The notes beneath the pieces were generated by a model. The model saw only the letters and a list, made by a program, of their open reading frames with translations. It had not been told where the DNA came from and searched no databases. 64,000 nucleotides of DNA. It comes from Hoeflea_A sp965228435. Its GTDB lineage: Bacteria; Pseudomonadota; Alphaproteobacteria; Rhizobiales; Rhizobiaceae. Both the position numbers and the translations under genes were made by a program. The DNA lies in contig OZ245818.1 in assembly GCA_965228435.1 (NCBI GenBank), positions 3,906,001 through 3,970,000 of the forward strand, given 5' to 3'. Shown piece after piece: positions 41,214-51,459 of the stretch (position 1 is the stretch's first letter; each line of letters starts with the position of its first letter).

Positions 41214-42845
41214 ATGCAACCCCACGCTCACAATCCGCGTTTCGAACCACTCACCGTCATCCCGCCGGCCAAAGCGGTGCCGAAGCAGAGCAATCCGCTG
41301 GACAAACTGTCGCCTCTGGATCGGGATCGCTTCTTTGCATTTGGCTGGGGGCCTTCGGCACGGCCGCGCTTTGCCACGATCCTGGATGGTTTTCATCATT
41401 TTGCGGCCCGTCAGCCGCAGGCAGTGGCCGTTGAATGTGGTGGTGACGACATCAGTTACGGCGATCTTGATCGCGCCGCGAACCGGGTTGCTCGCGTGCT
41501 TGCTGACAGGGGCGTTCGTCGCGGCGACGTCGTTTGCCTCTACCTACACCGGTCGATCGAAATGGTTGTCGGTCTGTTGGCTGCGATGAAGGTCGGTGCG
41601 GCTTATGCGCCGCAACATGTCGGTGTGGCACCGACAGCCATGCTCACGCACATTGCTGAAGCGGTTGAAGCAAAAGTGATCCTGTCCGTGAGCGGCGTCG
41701 CCGATGCGGTGCCGGTGAGAGAAGGTCAAACGCTGTTCGCCATTGACGACCTGATGGACGACACAGCCCTGGACGGCCCGCCACCTGCCGGTGAACGCTA
41801 CCGGCTCGATCCGGAAGATCGTGCGGTTTTGCTCTTTACCTCAGGGACAACGGGTGTTCCCAACGGCGTGCAGGTCAACCATCGGAACCTCTGCAACATC
41901 CTGCTGACGGCACCCGGTGATCTCGGCATGCGGCCCGGATTGCGTGTCGGCCAGATCCTGTCGATCGCCTTCGATATGGCGGCTTGGGAGACATTGGGTG
42001 CGCTGTCCAATGGCGCCACGCTGGTCATTCGCGGCAAGAGTATTCAGGAGACGGCCGAGCGGGTCGATGTCGTGATCGCGACGCCGTCGATCCTCAATTC
42101 GATCGATGCCAGCCGTTGCCGCAACGTCAAGGTTGCGGCGGTTGCCGGAGAACCCTGCCCACGACCACTGGCCGATCGCTGGTCGGCATTCTGCCGGTTC
42201 TACAACAGCTGTGGGCCGACCGAGACGACCATCATAAACACGGCGATCGAACACGCCGTGGACAAGCCGGTGCTGTCGATTGGCGTGCCGACGCCGAATA
42301 ACACGGTTTACATCCTGGACGAAAATCTGCAGCCGCTGCCGATTGGTGAAAAGGGCGAGATGTGGGCCGGCGGAGACTGCGTCACGTTGGGCTACCTGAA
42401 AAACCGCCAACTGAGCGCCGAGCGTTACAGGCCTGATCCATTTCGCCCCGGACACATGATGTTCCGGACCCGCGATCTCGGCCGTTGGACCGAGGAGGGC
42501 GAGCTCGAACATTTCGGCCGGGTTGACGACCAGGTGAAAATCCGTGGTTTCCGGGTTGAGCTCGATGCCGTGTCGACGGTGCTCGAGAAATCCGACTGCT
42601 GCGGTCAGGCGGTCACGTTGAAATTCGACGACCGACGTCTGGTCAGTTTCATCAGCCCCGGCAATGCCTGTCCGAAAAAGGCCAGGGCAAAAGTCGAGGC
42701 GCATCTTCCCTATTACTGCACGCCGTCGCTCATCCTGCCGATGCCTTCGCTACCGAAGACACCGCGCGGGAAGATCGACAAGCGTCTGCTCCTGCAACTG
42801 GCGTCGGAGCGTCTTGAGACAGCCATTGCAGGAGCAGCCCAATGA
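41214..42845 (+). CDS. Stand-alone adenylation (AMP-binding) enzyme
   Basis: The 543-aa protein is an NRPS-type adenylation domain without carrier or condensation domains. Core motifs are the phosphate loop LLFTSGTTGVPNGV near residue 205, NSCGPTETT (A5), RTRDLGRW (A7), GRVDDQVKIRGFRVELDAV (A8) and PRGKIDKRLL with the A10 lysine. The A3 loop has Asn where the usual PKG lysine sits. ATG at 41214 has GAGAGGAG upstream. It overlaps the next gene (ATGA) and so belongs to a three-gene cassette with a membrane reductase-like protein and a crotonase. The activated acid is unknown. Confidence 0.85.
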   Translation: MQPHAHNPRFEPLTVIPPAKAVPKQSNPLDKLSPLDRDRFFAFGWGPSARPRFATILDGFHHFAARQPQAVAVECGGDDISYGDLDRAANRVARVLADRGVRRGDVVCLYLHRSIEMVVGLLAAMKVGAAYAPQHVGVAPTAMLTHIAEAVEAKVILSVSGVADAVPVREGQTLFAIDDLMDDTALDGPPPAGERYRLDPEDRAVLLFTSGTTGVPNGVQVNHRNLCNILLTAPGDLGMRPGLRVGQILSIAFDMAAWETLGALSNGATLVIRGKSIQETAERVDVVIATPSILNSIDASRCRNVKVAAVAGEPCPRPLADRWSAFCRFYNSCGPTETTIINTAIEHAVDKPVLSIGVPTPNNTVYILDENLQPLPIGEKGEMWAGGDCVTLGYLKNRQLSAERYRPDPFRPGHMMFRTRDLGRWTEEGELEHFGRVDDQVKIRGFRVELDAVSTVLEKSDCCGQAVTLKFDDRRLVSFISPGNACPKKARAKVEAHLPYYCTPSLILPMPSLPKTPRGKIDKRLLLQLASERLETAIAGAAQ

Positions 42846-44152
42846 GAGCTGCAACCAATCCGGAGTTGCCCGGTTTCAATTGGCGCAAGATCACCCGCCA
42901 CCCAGCTTTGATGGAATATAATCGTCTGGTTTTTCTCGTCGGCGCGACCAATCTGATCGTGTTCGTTCTCGGGCTGCGAGATGGCTGGTGGTTCGCGGAC
43001 GGCGCCTATCGGTTGGATGCCATTGCCGATGTGGCGCTGATCAACATCGCCATGGCGATCCTCATTCGCCAACAACGGGTCGTCAACGCGTTGTTCTGGC
43101 TGGCGACCCGGGTGCCGACGACCTGGCCGCTGTGGCTTCGCTGGGGAGCCGGCAAGGTCTTCCACTTCGGTGGTCTTCATTCCGGCGGTACGGTTTCCGG
43201 AACGCTCTGGTTCGCATTCCTGCTGTTCGGCATGGCGGCCAACCGGCTGGACGGCGCGGCCATACCTTCCGATCGAACCTTGACCCTGACTGCGGTCCTG
43301 GTTGGTCTGATGATCCTGATGATCGTGTCGGCCCAGGGTCCGGTGCGGGCGCGGTTTCACAACGCCTTTGAAAAAATCCACCGTTTTGTCGGCTGGACAG
43401 TGCTGGCTCTCTTTTGGGTGCAGACCGTATCGATTGCTGCAGACGCCGGCGTTGAACCATGGCAGATGACCGCGTTCTGGGTGCTCTGTGTCCTGACCCT
43501 GTCGATCGTATCTCCATGGCTGACGATGAAGCGGGTGACCGTTGACGTGGTGAAGCCGTCGAACCACGCGGTGCTCGCTCGCTTCGACTACGGAGACACG
43601 CCGTTTCCCGGCAGTTCCAACGCGATCAGCCACACGCCCTTCGGCGAGTATCATTCGTTCGCCAATATCCCCGCTCCAGGGCAATCGGGATATCGGCTGG
43701 CAATCAGCCGGGCCGGCGACTGGACCGGCAAATTCATTGAAAACCCACCGAAGAAGGTTTGGGTCAAGGGCATAACCACGTCCGGAGTCGCACGCATCGA
43801 AGTGCTGTTCAAGAAGGTGGTCTATGTGGGCACGGGCTCGGGCATAGGACCGATCCTGCCGCATCTTCTGGCCGGCGATGTCCCGAATTATCTGATCTGG
43901 TCGACGCGCTCGCCGCGCAAGACCTATGGCGATGCGCTGGTCGATGAAATCGAGGCGCATACCGATCGGCCTTTGATCTGGGATACCGATGAGCGCGGCA
44001 AACCTGACCTGTCGGCGCTGGCGCTACAGGCGGTCCGCGACAGCGGCGCCGAAGCCGTCATCGTGATCTCGAACCAGAAATTGACGCGCCGTGTCGTACA
44101 CGACATGGAAAGCCAGGGCATCCCGGCCTTTGGCGCCATCTGGGACAGTTGA
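42842..44152 (+). CDS. Membrane protein with ferredoxin-reductase-like C-domain
   Basis: This 436-aa protein has about six transmembrane helices in its first 235 residues, with histidines in FHFGGLHSGG and in FHNAFEKIHRFVGW that could bind heme as in ferric-reductase-like proteins. The C-terminal part looks like a ferredoxin-NADP reductase module: EYHSFANIPAPG (flavin-binding-like), YRLAISRAGDWTGKFIE, and YVGTGSGIGPILPHLLAG (NAD-binding). The FAD motif is non-canonical. It overlaps the adenylation gene by four bases and ends one base before the crotonase start. It could supply electrons for reduction of an activated acyl group; this is inference. Confidence 0.72.
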   Translation: MRAATNPELPGFNWRKITRHPALMEYNRLVFLVGATNLIVFVLGLRDGWWFADGAYRLDAIADVALINIAMAILIRQQRVVNALFWLATRVPTTWPLWLRWGAGKVFHFGGLHSGGTVSGTLWFAFLLFGMAANRLDGAAIPSDRTLTLTAVLVGLMILMIVSAQGPVRARFHNAFEKIHRFVGWTVLALFWVQTVSIAADAGVEPWQMTAFWVLCVLTLSIVSPWLTMKRVTVDVVKPSNHAVLARFDYGDTPFPGSSNAISHTPFGEYHSFANIPAPGQSGYRLAISRAGDWTGKFIENPPKKVWVKGITTSGVARIEVLFKKVVYVGTGSGIGPILPHLLAGDVPNYLIWSTRSPRKTYGDALVDEIEAHTDRPLIWDTDERGKPDLSALALQAVRDSGAEAVIVISNQKLTRRVVHDMESQGIPAFGAIWDS

Positions 44153-44153
44153 G

Positions 44154-44930
44154 ATGACAGAAGCGATCGAAACGGAAATCAGCGGCCGGGTGGCCAACAT
44201 CCGGCTCAACCGGCCCGATAAGCTGAACGCGCTGAACAGCGAGGTGATGAAAGAGGTCGTTGCCGCTGCGGAGACATTTGCGGCAGACCCGGCGATCGGC
44301 TGTCTGTTGCTTTGCGGCACCGGCCGGGCCTTTGCTGCCGGCGCCGATATCGAAGAACTGTCGCGGCAGAACTACGCCACCATGTACGATGCCGATTTCT
44401 TCGCAGGCTGGGACCGGTTTGCAGCGACCCGGGTGCCGAAGGTCGCCGCGGTTCAGGGTTACGCCCTTGGCGGCGGTTGCGAAGTGGCGATGATGTGCGA
44501 TGTGATCCTCGCGGCTGACAACGCCCGGTTCGGGCAACCGGAAATCAAGATCGGCTGCATTCCCGGCATTGGAGGCACACAACGCCTGACACGGTTGGTC
44601 GGGCGGGCCCGGGCCATGGACATGATCCTGACCGGCCGCATGGTCGAGGCGGAAGAAGCGCTCGCCATGGGTTTGGTCAGCCGGATCGTTCCCGCCGACG
44701 AACTTGATAAGGCGGCTCGAGAGGTTGCGGAAACTATAGCCGGATATGCACGCGACATCAGCATGATGGCCCGCTCCTGTGTCGACATGGCCGACAAAAC
44801 GTCCCTGGAAGCCGGCCTGCGCTATGAGCGTCAGATGTACCACGCGCTGTACGGCACGCAGGCACAGCGGGAAGGCATGGCGGCGTTTCTGGAGAAACGT
44901 CCGGCCCGTTTCAACGCGCCGGACGTTTGA
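44154..44930 (+). CDS. Enoyl-CoA hydratase/isomerase
   Basis: The 258-aa protein is a canonical crotonase-fold hydratase. The oxyanion segment FAAGADIEEL is near residue 60. Both catalytic glutamates are in place, in GYALGGGCEVAMMCD and in FGQPEIKIGCIPGIGGTQRL. ATG at 44154 follows the preceding TGA by one base. As the third gene of the adenylation/reductase cassette, it may hydrate an unsaturated acyl-CoA or other acyl thioester. It ends seven bases before the convergent RTX gene. Confidence 0.92.
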   Translation: MTEAIETEISGRVANIRLNRPDKLNALNSEVMKEVVAAAETFAADPAIGCLLLCGTGRAFAAGADIEELSRQNYATMYDADFFAGWDRFAATRVPKVAAVQGYALGGGCEVAMMCDVILAADNARFGQPEIKIGCIPGIGGTQRLTRLVGRARAMDMILTGRMVEAEEALAMGLVSRIVPADELDKAAREVAETIAGYARDISMMARSCVDMADKTSLEAGLRYERQMYHALYGTQAQREGMAAFLEKRPARFNAPDV

Positions 44931-44937
44931 TGCTGGA

Positions 44938-47900
44938 CTAAGCCGCCTGCCAGAGGTCGACCGGGTCCATGGTGATGTTGGTGTCGGTGATGCAATCGTC
45001 TCCGACGATGTCCTCGAAGGAAAATTGCGACAGGCTGTTGAGCCCGACCAGTTCCATCACCGCTTCCGGAGCGGCGTCCGTCCCGGCCTCGTTATAGTAG
45101 ACGCGCAGCCACGATTCGCCCTTGGCCTGATCGAGAATGCCGGTGCCGCTGTTGGCGGCATTGGTCGCATCCGCACCGCCGAGAAGGTCGGCAGCGTTGC
45201 CCCATGTGCCGTTGGCGAGACCGCCGGCGCTGTTGTTGGCCTGGCCGTCATCGGCAAGATCGGCGAGAGCATCGTCGACGATTGCCTGGGTGATATCGAT
45301 GCCCCAATCGAAACCGTGGTTGTCGAGCAGCGCATCCTCGAAGGTTCTGGCGTCGACGTAGTAGCGCAGACCGGAATCGGGACTGAAGGCGTCGACGGCT
45401 GAGACGTCGGCACCGTCACGTGATGCCGAACCATTTTCTTGCTCAGCGTAATTGACCGCCGTGCCACATTCGTCCAACTGGCCGTCCGACTTGCGGAAGG
45501 CCAGCTTGTCACCTTGTCTGCGGTTGTCGTCAGTGCCGAACGCATCGGTCAGCTCTTGCCAGAACCGACCATCGATGGTCGAGTTGGCGATTATGCTGAA
45601 CGCTTCATTGAGGTCGAAAGTGTTCAACAGATCACCGCCGCCACCCTGGTTGAAGTCCAGCACGTGGACCACACCCGAAACACCCTCATCCGGACCGTCC
45701 GACAAGTCAGCATGTCCGGCGGCTTTCATAAGGCCAAAGGCGTCGCCCCGCGAATACTGGTCGTTGTCATATCCGTCGAGGTTGAAGGCTTGGAGGTTGT
45801 TGGGACGCGCCGATGCTACGAAGACATCCTGGCCCGGTTCCGTAGCGGCTATTATCGTCTCTTCGTAATCCACAAAGCTTACCGGAACACCGGGCGTCTG
45901 CGATACGGTCGTCAGAGACTGCGTCAGGTCCTGGACACCGTCCACGCCGGCACTCAAGAGTGTGGTGAACGGTGCAATGGTGGACGAATGGCCGGTCTCC
46001 GCGAAAAGCGTCAGTTCCGATACAACGCCCTGAATACTGATTAGGGCTTCAAGCTGGCCTCCGGCACGCACATCATCCAGACCGAACGGGAGATTGGCGC
46101 GGGTGAACGTCAGCCGGCCGGACACAATGTCGACGACAAGATCATGATCAGACAAAATGGCATCTCCTTGCGTGTCAACAAAGTTCCGCATGCTTGTCTC
46201 GATGTCGGTGTCGAAGTGCACTTCATAAGCCCGGGTCGGAAGCCCCCGTAAGCTCGAAATTTCGAGGAGAGCAGAATCTCCAGGACCGAAATCGAGGATG
46301 TTTACCTTGACGGTTTGATCATCGATCGTGTCGTCCTCGACTAGAACCGAAGCGGTGAAGCCAGCAGCACCTGGAGTGAGCGACGTCAGGATAATGCTGT
46401 CTTCATCGTTCGGGTCGACAGCGGCCGTGACTTTGAGGAAGGTCTGAAAACTGTTGATGCGGTCCGCCAGTTGTGCCGTCATGTCAGCGGCGGACATGAA
46501 CCCTGTCACTTCGACCTTTGCATCCAAAGTGCTGGTGTTGACGTCCAGAGAAATAACGTCGCCGATGTCGAGAAATCCCGAGGCGCTACCGAAGTCGATC
46601 CTGGATACTTGCGGCAACGCTCCGAAATCAGGGTCCGTGCCGTCTTCGGCGGAAACCGTTATTGTTGGTATATCGAGATTACCCGGCCCGTTCAGACAGA
46701 TGTTGCCTTGTTCATCGAGCTTCATCCAGAAACTGGATACCGCCATTTCGGCCGGCCTGTGAAACTCGAAATGGGCTACAATGTCGGCGGCCAAAGCAAG
46801 CCGTTCCTCTGCAGTATCGACCAGGCCATCGCTGCTCAGAACCTGACGGACATTGTCGCCCGGATTTGACGCATCGAACTCGTAGGAGTAGCGAATATTG
46901 GATCCGCCGGACCAAGTGACGTCCCACGTGAATGTGTCTCCATCGCCGATGGCTCCGCCCAGTTCCGACTTGTGAACAGGGGCGAAAGCATCCTTGAGCC
47001 CGGAAAATTCGACAAACGGTGCGTCCTCAGCCATTTTTTTGATGACGATATCGCCGTTTCTCACGGAGATGTCGAAACATGCCCCGATATCGGCTGGAAG
47101 CTGGGAAAGAGCATTCGTTAGCTGGTTTACCAATGCGTACGCGATATCGATTCTTTCATGGTACGGTTCAGCTATCATCGTTGCTATGAAGTCAGTAACT
47201 TGATCGCCGTCCCAATCGATCGCGATGGTGAATTCATCCCAAGATCGCATATCCGACGGGATCGTCAGGGTGACCGCGCGACCCTCACTGCCGTAGTCAC
47301 CGACGAGAGTGTCGCTCCCGTCGTGGCCAGCGTCGAGAAGATCGTCACCGCGGCCTCCGATCAGAAGGTCGCTATCGGCATCACCAAACAGGTCGTCGTC
47401 TCCGTCATCCCCGGTGATTGCATCATCGCCGGAGCCTCCGCGCAGGACGTCGTCCCCCTCCTCGCCGAAAATGACGTCATGGTCGCCGCCGCCGTCTGCA
47501 TAATCGTCACCGAAGCCAGCTAGTATCAGATCGTCTCCGGCATCGCCCCAGATGCGGTCGTCATCAGCACCGCCCTGTAGTTCGTCATAGCCGGAACCGC
47601 CTTCGATCTGATCGTTGCCCTGGGCGCCGAAAATGAGGTCGTTACCTCCATTTCCGCGAATGAAGTCTGCACCGAGGCTGTCTCCCGAGCCATCAGCGGT
47701 AATCTGGTTGCCGGTGATCATGTCGTTACCCTCGCCGAGATCGGCGGTCACGCCATTGTCCGAAACCACCAATGCACCTTCGACGTTGGCAGATTGGGAG
47801 AATCGGCCGTTTGCGACGGGTCGGTTGTTGCCGGTATCGCTCGACCACTCCTCCATCACGGGCAGGAACTTCAAGTCGGCCGTCTGAGCGATTCTGAATT

Positions 47901-50900
47901 TGAGAAACTCCTGGTTCCTTAGTCCTCCCGTGCCATCGATCTTATTTAGATCGATGAATGGGCTGTTGGCTCTTCCGAGTGGGTTGGCTTCGGCGAAGGA
48001 ACCGGTAGCCGTCAAATCGTCGAACCACTGGTCACTGTTGAGAATACGGGTCGTGCCTGTAGTTCCATTGTCCGACAACAAGAGAGCCTTTAGTGAGAAG
48101 TCTTGTGACGCCAGATGGCTGATCTCAAACAGGCCGTCGGAGGTGGCGTCACTATCCTCAACCTGAAGATGAAGTGTTTCGATGTCGCGGGTATTGAAAT
48201 TGTCGATGCGTTGCGTTGCGCCTGCAGCAGGGTCGACCCGGAAGACAGCATCGATTCCGCTTCCGGCGTTCTCGGTTGCAAGAAACAGATCGAAATCCGA
48301 CGGGAGCGAACCGCCAAGGTCTACGTCCTGGTCGAAGGTAAGACGCGTTCTCGGATTGGCTTGTGACGACGGGATCGAGACGATTCGAAGATCGCCGGTA
48401 ACCCCGCCGTGGAAATTGACTTCTTCAAGGGAGTCCTGCACGGCACCAAGATTGATATGTGACTTCCCGGGCTCTCCGGGGGCATCTGCCACCAATAGAC
48501 GCTCGACGTTGCTGATCCGGCCGCGGCCATCGAGGTCCTTTGTGTAAATTGCCACCAAGTCGCTGCCGCCGCCGGTGTCGAGGCGCGAGTTGATGAACCC
48601 GTCCTCGTGGAAGAAAAACAAACCGTTTCCGGATCCGTCGACAACCTCTAGCGGATAGCCATTGCCATCGCCGTCGGTGTCGTTTGCAGTTGTTGCAAAG
48701 ATAAGAAGGACGTCACCGTCGCCGATTACATTGACGTCTTCGAGCCCGGTAAGACCAGCGCCGATCGGAGACAGTTGACCGACAAACAGGTCGATAGCCT
48801 GGAGGTCGATCGCTTCCGGGGCGATATCGATTCCGTTATTCGGTCGAGTGCCGGTCAGATCATCGACATACAGGTTCAGAGTGTGTGTTGTCGGCTGGTA
48901 GAATTGCTCGATGTTGATTGGCGATCCGGGAAACAGCTCGCCACCGGGCCATCCGTTGACGAGGCTGCCAATGCCGGACGGAGTGCCTTGCGCATGGATG
49001 TTGATCGTTCCGACCTGTTCGCTTTGCGGACCGCCGGGTTGCCCGCTCGTTGCGTTCTCGGTGATGCGCAATTCGGTGATCCATGAATTGTTCAAGTTCA
49101 ACCGTAGTGCGTCGCTCGCTGTTTCCGCCTGCTTGGCTTGCGCGTCGGAATCGATCCACACGAAATTGCCATAGGTGTCGTTGATGTTGACAACCGGACC
49201 GGCGTCAGCGGGATCAGAAGGATCGACCGTCCAGAAATCAGCTTGCAGGTTCCATATTCCGGCCGCTTCGGTACCACCATCGAACGCGACCTGATCGATA
49301 TCGGGCGAAAGGGCCGCATCGAAGATCACCGGTCCCTTGTCGAGACTGGTGATGCGGATCGCCTCGATGTTTCGCAGGGCAACACCGTCTACGATCGTGC
49401 TGAGGTCAGAGTCGTTGTTATCAAGCTTGATCAGTTCGAATGTGTCATGGCCTGCGCCGCCGTCGGCGATGTCTCCGGAGTTGGCTGTCTGAGATTCTCC
49501 AGGGATTGGCCCATCGATACCCACACCGGCCTCGGCGACAAACAGGTCGTTTCCGCTGGTGCCGTCCAGGATTTCGTAAGCCGATTCTGTGAACCGGATA
49601 AGCTCACCGTTTTGGTTGACCGTCACCCTGATGGTGTCCGGGAAGGAGTTTCCGGCGCTGTCGGTGATGCGAACCTGAAGGTCGAACACGACAAAGCCGT
49701 CGGCCGTTCCATCAAGGTCGACGCCGCCTTGCTCCGGGGACAGGCCATCGATGAGCCTGCCTGATTCAAGCAGCGACGGATCGACCAGCACCAGCTTCGT
49801 GCCGGTGCCGTCAATGGCGAACGCGCCGCCGGTGGGATCACCGCCGGGAATGATGGAAAACGTGTGACTGTCGGTGCTGGTGTCGGGATCCTGCGCGAGA
49901 AGGTCGGTGAGTGTGACATTGGCCTGCGAGGCCGGCGGGACATGCAGCGTCTCCGGCAGAAGGTTGATCGGGTCCTCATCGACGATCGGGGTCACGTCGA
50001 TGGTGAAGGTGCGCTCCACGGAAAGGCCGTATCCGGCCCGATCGGTCGCCCGGATCGTGACGCTGGTCGACACGACACCGGCCTCGGCATCGAAGGCGGC
50101 CGGATCGGCAATGATCAGCTGGTTGCCATTGGCGACATCGAAACGCGGATCGCCGACGACTTCGAACACAAGAATGTCGCCCGTATCGGCGTCCTGCGCC
50201 GACAGGAGGCCGACAACGGTGCCGGCAGCACCGGGGTTTGACACGGAACCGTCCTGTTCATCGATGACCCGGTTGGAAAGCTCCAGGTCGAAGGGAGCCG
50301 AGTTGCTCTCGTCGATGGTGATGGCGATATCCTTGTCGAAGGTGTTGCCTTCGCGGTCGGTGACACGCACGCGGACGGACATGACGGCGCCAACGAGTTT
50401 GGCCGGGTCGGCGACGACGATTTCCGGTTGCTGGGCATCCGGGTCGGCGATCCTGAAGGCGCCGTCAGCATCGTCAATCAGAGACCAGCGGAACACTTCG
50501 CCGCCATCCGGATCGACCGCACGCAGCCAGGCTGCCAGCTCGCCTTGCGTGGCATTCTGGCCAAGATTGGCAGCCTGGCCTTCGAGGATGTCCAGCGGGG
50601 CCTCGTTGGCGAGTTCTCCGGTATAGGGATGGCCATCGGGAAAGTCGTAGGGCAGGTCGTCTTCGCCGGCATCGCTGTCGATGGCCGCGGCCGCCTTCAG
50701 CAGGGCGTCTGCTTCCGCGTCGACCTGGGCCTTGAACTCGTCGGACTCGGTGAACTCGACGATCAACTGCTGGCGGGTCAGGGCACCCGATTGCAGGACC
50801 GACAGCCAGAAGTCATGACCGCCCTGGTCGGACGGTCGTCCGAGGATGTTGAGGTAGAGCAGGGACAGAAAGTCGTTGTCTGAAAGATTGTCGCCGAAGC

Positions 50901-51234
50901 GGGCGACATATTCGTCCGACTCGAGCCAGCTGCCAATGGTCTCGATCAGGGCGTTGCGGTAACTGAGCTCGGGGTTGGCCTCCTGAACCTGCCGAAAGAT
51001 ATCGGTCCAGAAGGTCAGGCCGCCGCTGTCGGACATGCGATCGAACACCGCCTGGTAGAGCCGCAGGACGGAGCGAACGTCATCGGCCTGCGAACACAGG
51101 GCGATGGCAAAATCGTCGAGGGCTTCGGCGATGTCCGTTGCGGTGTCCAGAATGGTTCTCCACGTGCTCAGCTCGACCGACGAAGGATCGCGTCGCAGGA
51201 TGGCTTGGTAATAGGCAAAGACTGTCTGTTCCAT
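44938..51234 (-). CDS. Giant RTX/cadherin-like calcium-binding protein with DUF4214
   Basis: This is a 2098-aa acidic repeat protein. An N-terminal DUF4214 domain (AYYQAILRRDPSSVELSTW and LYLNILGRPSDQGGHDFW, residues 1 to about 210) precedes cadherin-like domains (about 240-600, with VRVTDREGNTFDKDI and IRVTVNQNGE). A long unassigned beta-rich part follows, then an RTX nonapeptide block (about 1170-1310) of GGxGxDxLx repeats, then further beta-rich domains to the end. There is no Sec signal; RTX proteins normally leave by type I secretion using a C-terminal signal, but no type I exporter genes are in the window. ATG at 51234 has GGAGAGAG upstream. It is probably an adhesin or surface/biofilm protein. 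Confidence 0.88.
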   Translation of the reverse strand: MEQTVFAYYQAILRRDPSSVELSTWRTILDTATDIAEALDDFAIALCSQADDVRSVLRLYQAVFDRMSDSGGLTFWTDIFRQVQEANPELSYRNALIETIGSWLESDEYVARFGDNLSDNDFLSLLYLNILGRPSDQGGHDFWLSVLQSGALTRQQLIVEFTESDEFKAQVDAEADALLKAAAAIDSDAGEDDLPYDFPDGHPYTGELANEAPLDILEGQAANLGQNATQGELAAWLRAVDPDGGEVFRWSLIDDADGAFRIADPDAQQPEIVVADPAKLVGAVMSVRVRVTDREGNTFDKDIAITIDESNSAPFDLELSNRVIDEQDGSVSNPGAAGTVVGLLSAQDADTGDILVFEVVGDPRFDVANGNQLIIADPAAFDAEAGVVSTSVTIRATDRAGYGLSVERTFTIDVTPIVDEDPINLLPETLHVPPASQANVTLTDLLAQDPDTSTDSHTFSIIPGGDPTGGAFAIDGTGTKLVLVDPSLLESGRLIDGLSPEQGGVDLDGTADGFVVFDLQVRITDSAGNSFPDTIRVTVNQNGELIRFTESAYEILDGTSGNDLFVAEAGVGIDGPIPGESQTANSGDIADGGAGHDTFELIKLDNNDSDLSTIVDGVALRNIEAIRITSLDKGPVIFDAALSPDIDQVAFDGGTEAAGIWNLQADFWTVDPSDPADAGPVVNINDTYGNFVWIDSDAQAKQAETASDALRLNLNNSWITELRITENATSGQPGGPQSEQVGTINIHAQGTPSGIGSLVNGWPGGELFPGSPINIEQFYQPTTHTLNLYVDDLTGTRPNNGIDIAPEAIDLQAIDLFVGQLSPIGAGLTGLEDVNVIGDGDVLLIFATTANDTDGDGNGYPLEVVDGSGNGLFFFHEDGFINSRLDTGGGSDLVAIYTKDLDGRGRISNVERLLVADAPGEPGKSHINLGAVQDSLEEVNFHGGVTGDLRIVSIPSSQANPRTRLTFDQDVDLGGSLPSDFDLFLATENAGSGIDAVFRVDPAAGATQRIDNFNTRDIETLHLQVEDSDATSDGLFEISHLASQDFSLKALLLSDNGTTGTTRILNSDQWFDDLTATGSFAEANPLGRANSPFIDLNKIDGTGGLRNQEFLKFRIAQTADLKFLPVMEEWSSDTGNNRPVANGRFSQSANVEGALVVSDNGVTADLGEGNDMITGNQITADGSGDSLGADFIRGNGGNDLIFGAQGNDQIEGGSGYDELQGGADDDRIWGDAGDDLILAGFGDDYADGGGDHDVIFGEEGDDVLRGGSGDDAITGDDGDDDLFGDADSDLLIGGRGDDLLDAGHDGSDTLVGDYGSEGRAVTLTIPSDMRSWDEFTIAIDWDGDQVTDFIATMIAEPYHERIDIAYALVNQLTNALSQLPADIGACFDISVRNGDIVIKKMAEDAPFVEFSGLKDAFAPVHKSELGGAIGDGDTFTWDVTWSGGSNIRYSYEFDASNPGDNVRQVLSSDGLVDTAEERLALAADIVAHFEFHRPAEMAVSSFWMKLDEQGNICLNGPGNLDIPTITVSAEDGTDPDFGALPQVSRIDFGSASGFLDIGDVISLDVNTSTLDAKVEVTGFMSAADMTAQLADRINSFQTFLKVTAAVDPNDEDSIILTSLTPGAAGFTASVLVEDDTIDDQTVKVNILDFGPGDSALLEISSLRGLPTRAYEVHFDTDIETSMRNFVDTQGDAILSDHDLVVDIVSGRLTFTRANLPFGLDDVRAGGQLEALISIQGVVSELTLFAETGHSSTIAPFTTLLSAGVDGVQDLTQSLTTVSQTPGVPVSFVDYEETIIAATEPGQDVFVASARPNNLQAFNLDGYDNDQYSRGDAFGLMKAAGHADLSDGPDEGVSGVVHVLDFNQGGGGDLLNTFDLNEAFSIIANSTIDGRFWQELTDAFGTDDNRRQGDKLAFRKSDGQLDECGTAVNYAEQENGSASRDGADVSAVDAFSPDSGLRYYVDARTFEDALLDNHGFDWGIDITQAIVDDALADLADDGQANNSAGGLANGTWGNAADLLGGADATNAANSGTGILDQAKGESWLRVYYNEAGTDAAPEAVMELVGLNSLSQFSFEDIVGDDCITDTNITMDPVDLWQAA

Positions 51235-51459
51235 GGTCTCTCTCCACAGGCTGGGTCGCCCTATCAGGGGCAGTAAGTAGTTGAATTTGTTTAGTGTCTG
51301 CAGACATGATCCGGATGCGCGCATCGGATCGTGAAGCAGTCAGGGCTGTGTCGCGTGACCTCGTCGACCTGGTTCCATTGCTGCCGCCGGAGCCAGACCT
51401 GATGGCAGGTGTCCGTCAGTATCGGCTTCAAACTGCACCGACGGACACCGGACCAGCTG

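Noticed and set aside
44938..51234. RTX block taken as a tandem DNA repeat
   Set aside because: The periodicity is explained by glycine/aspartate-rich nonapeptides in the coding frame; the DNA copies are too diverged for a DNA-level repeat array.
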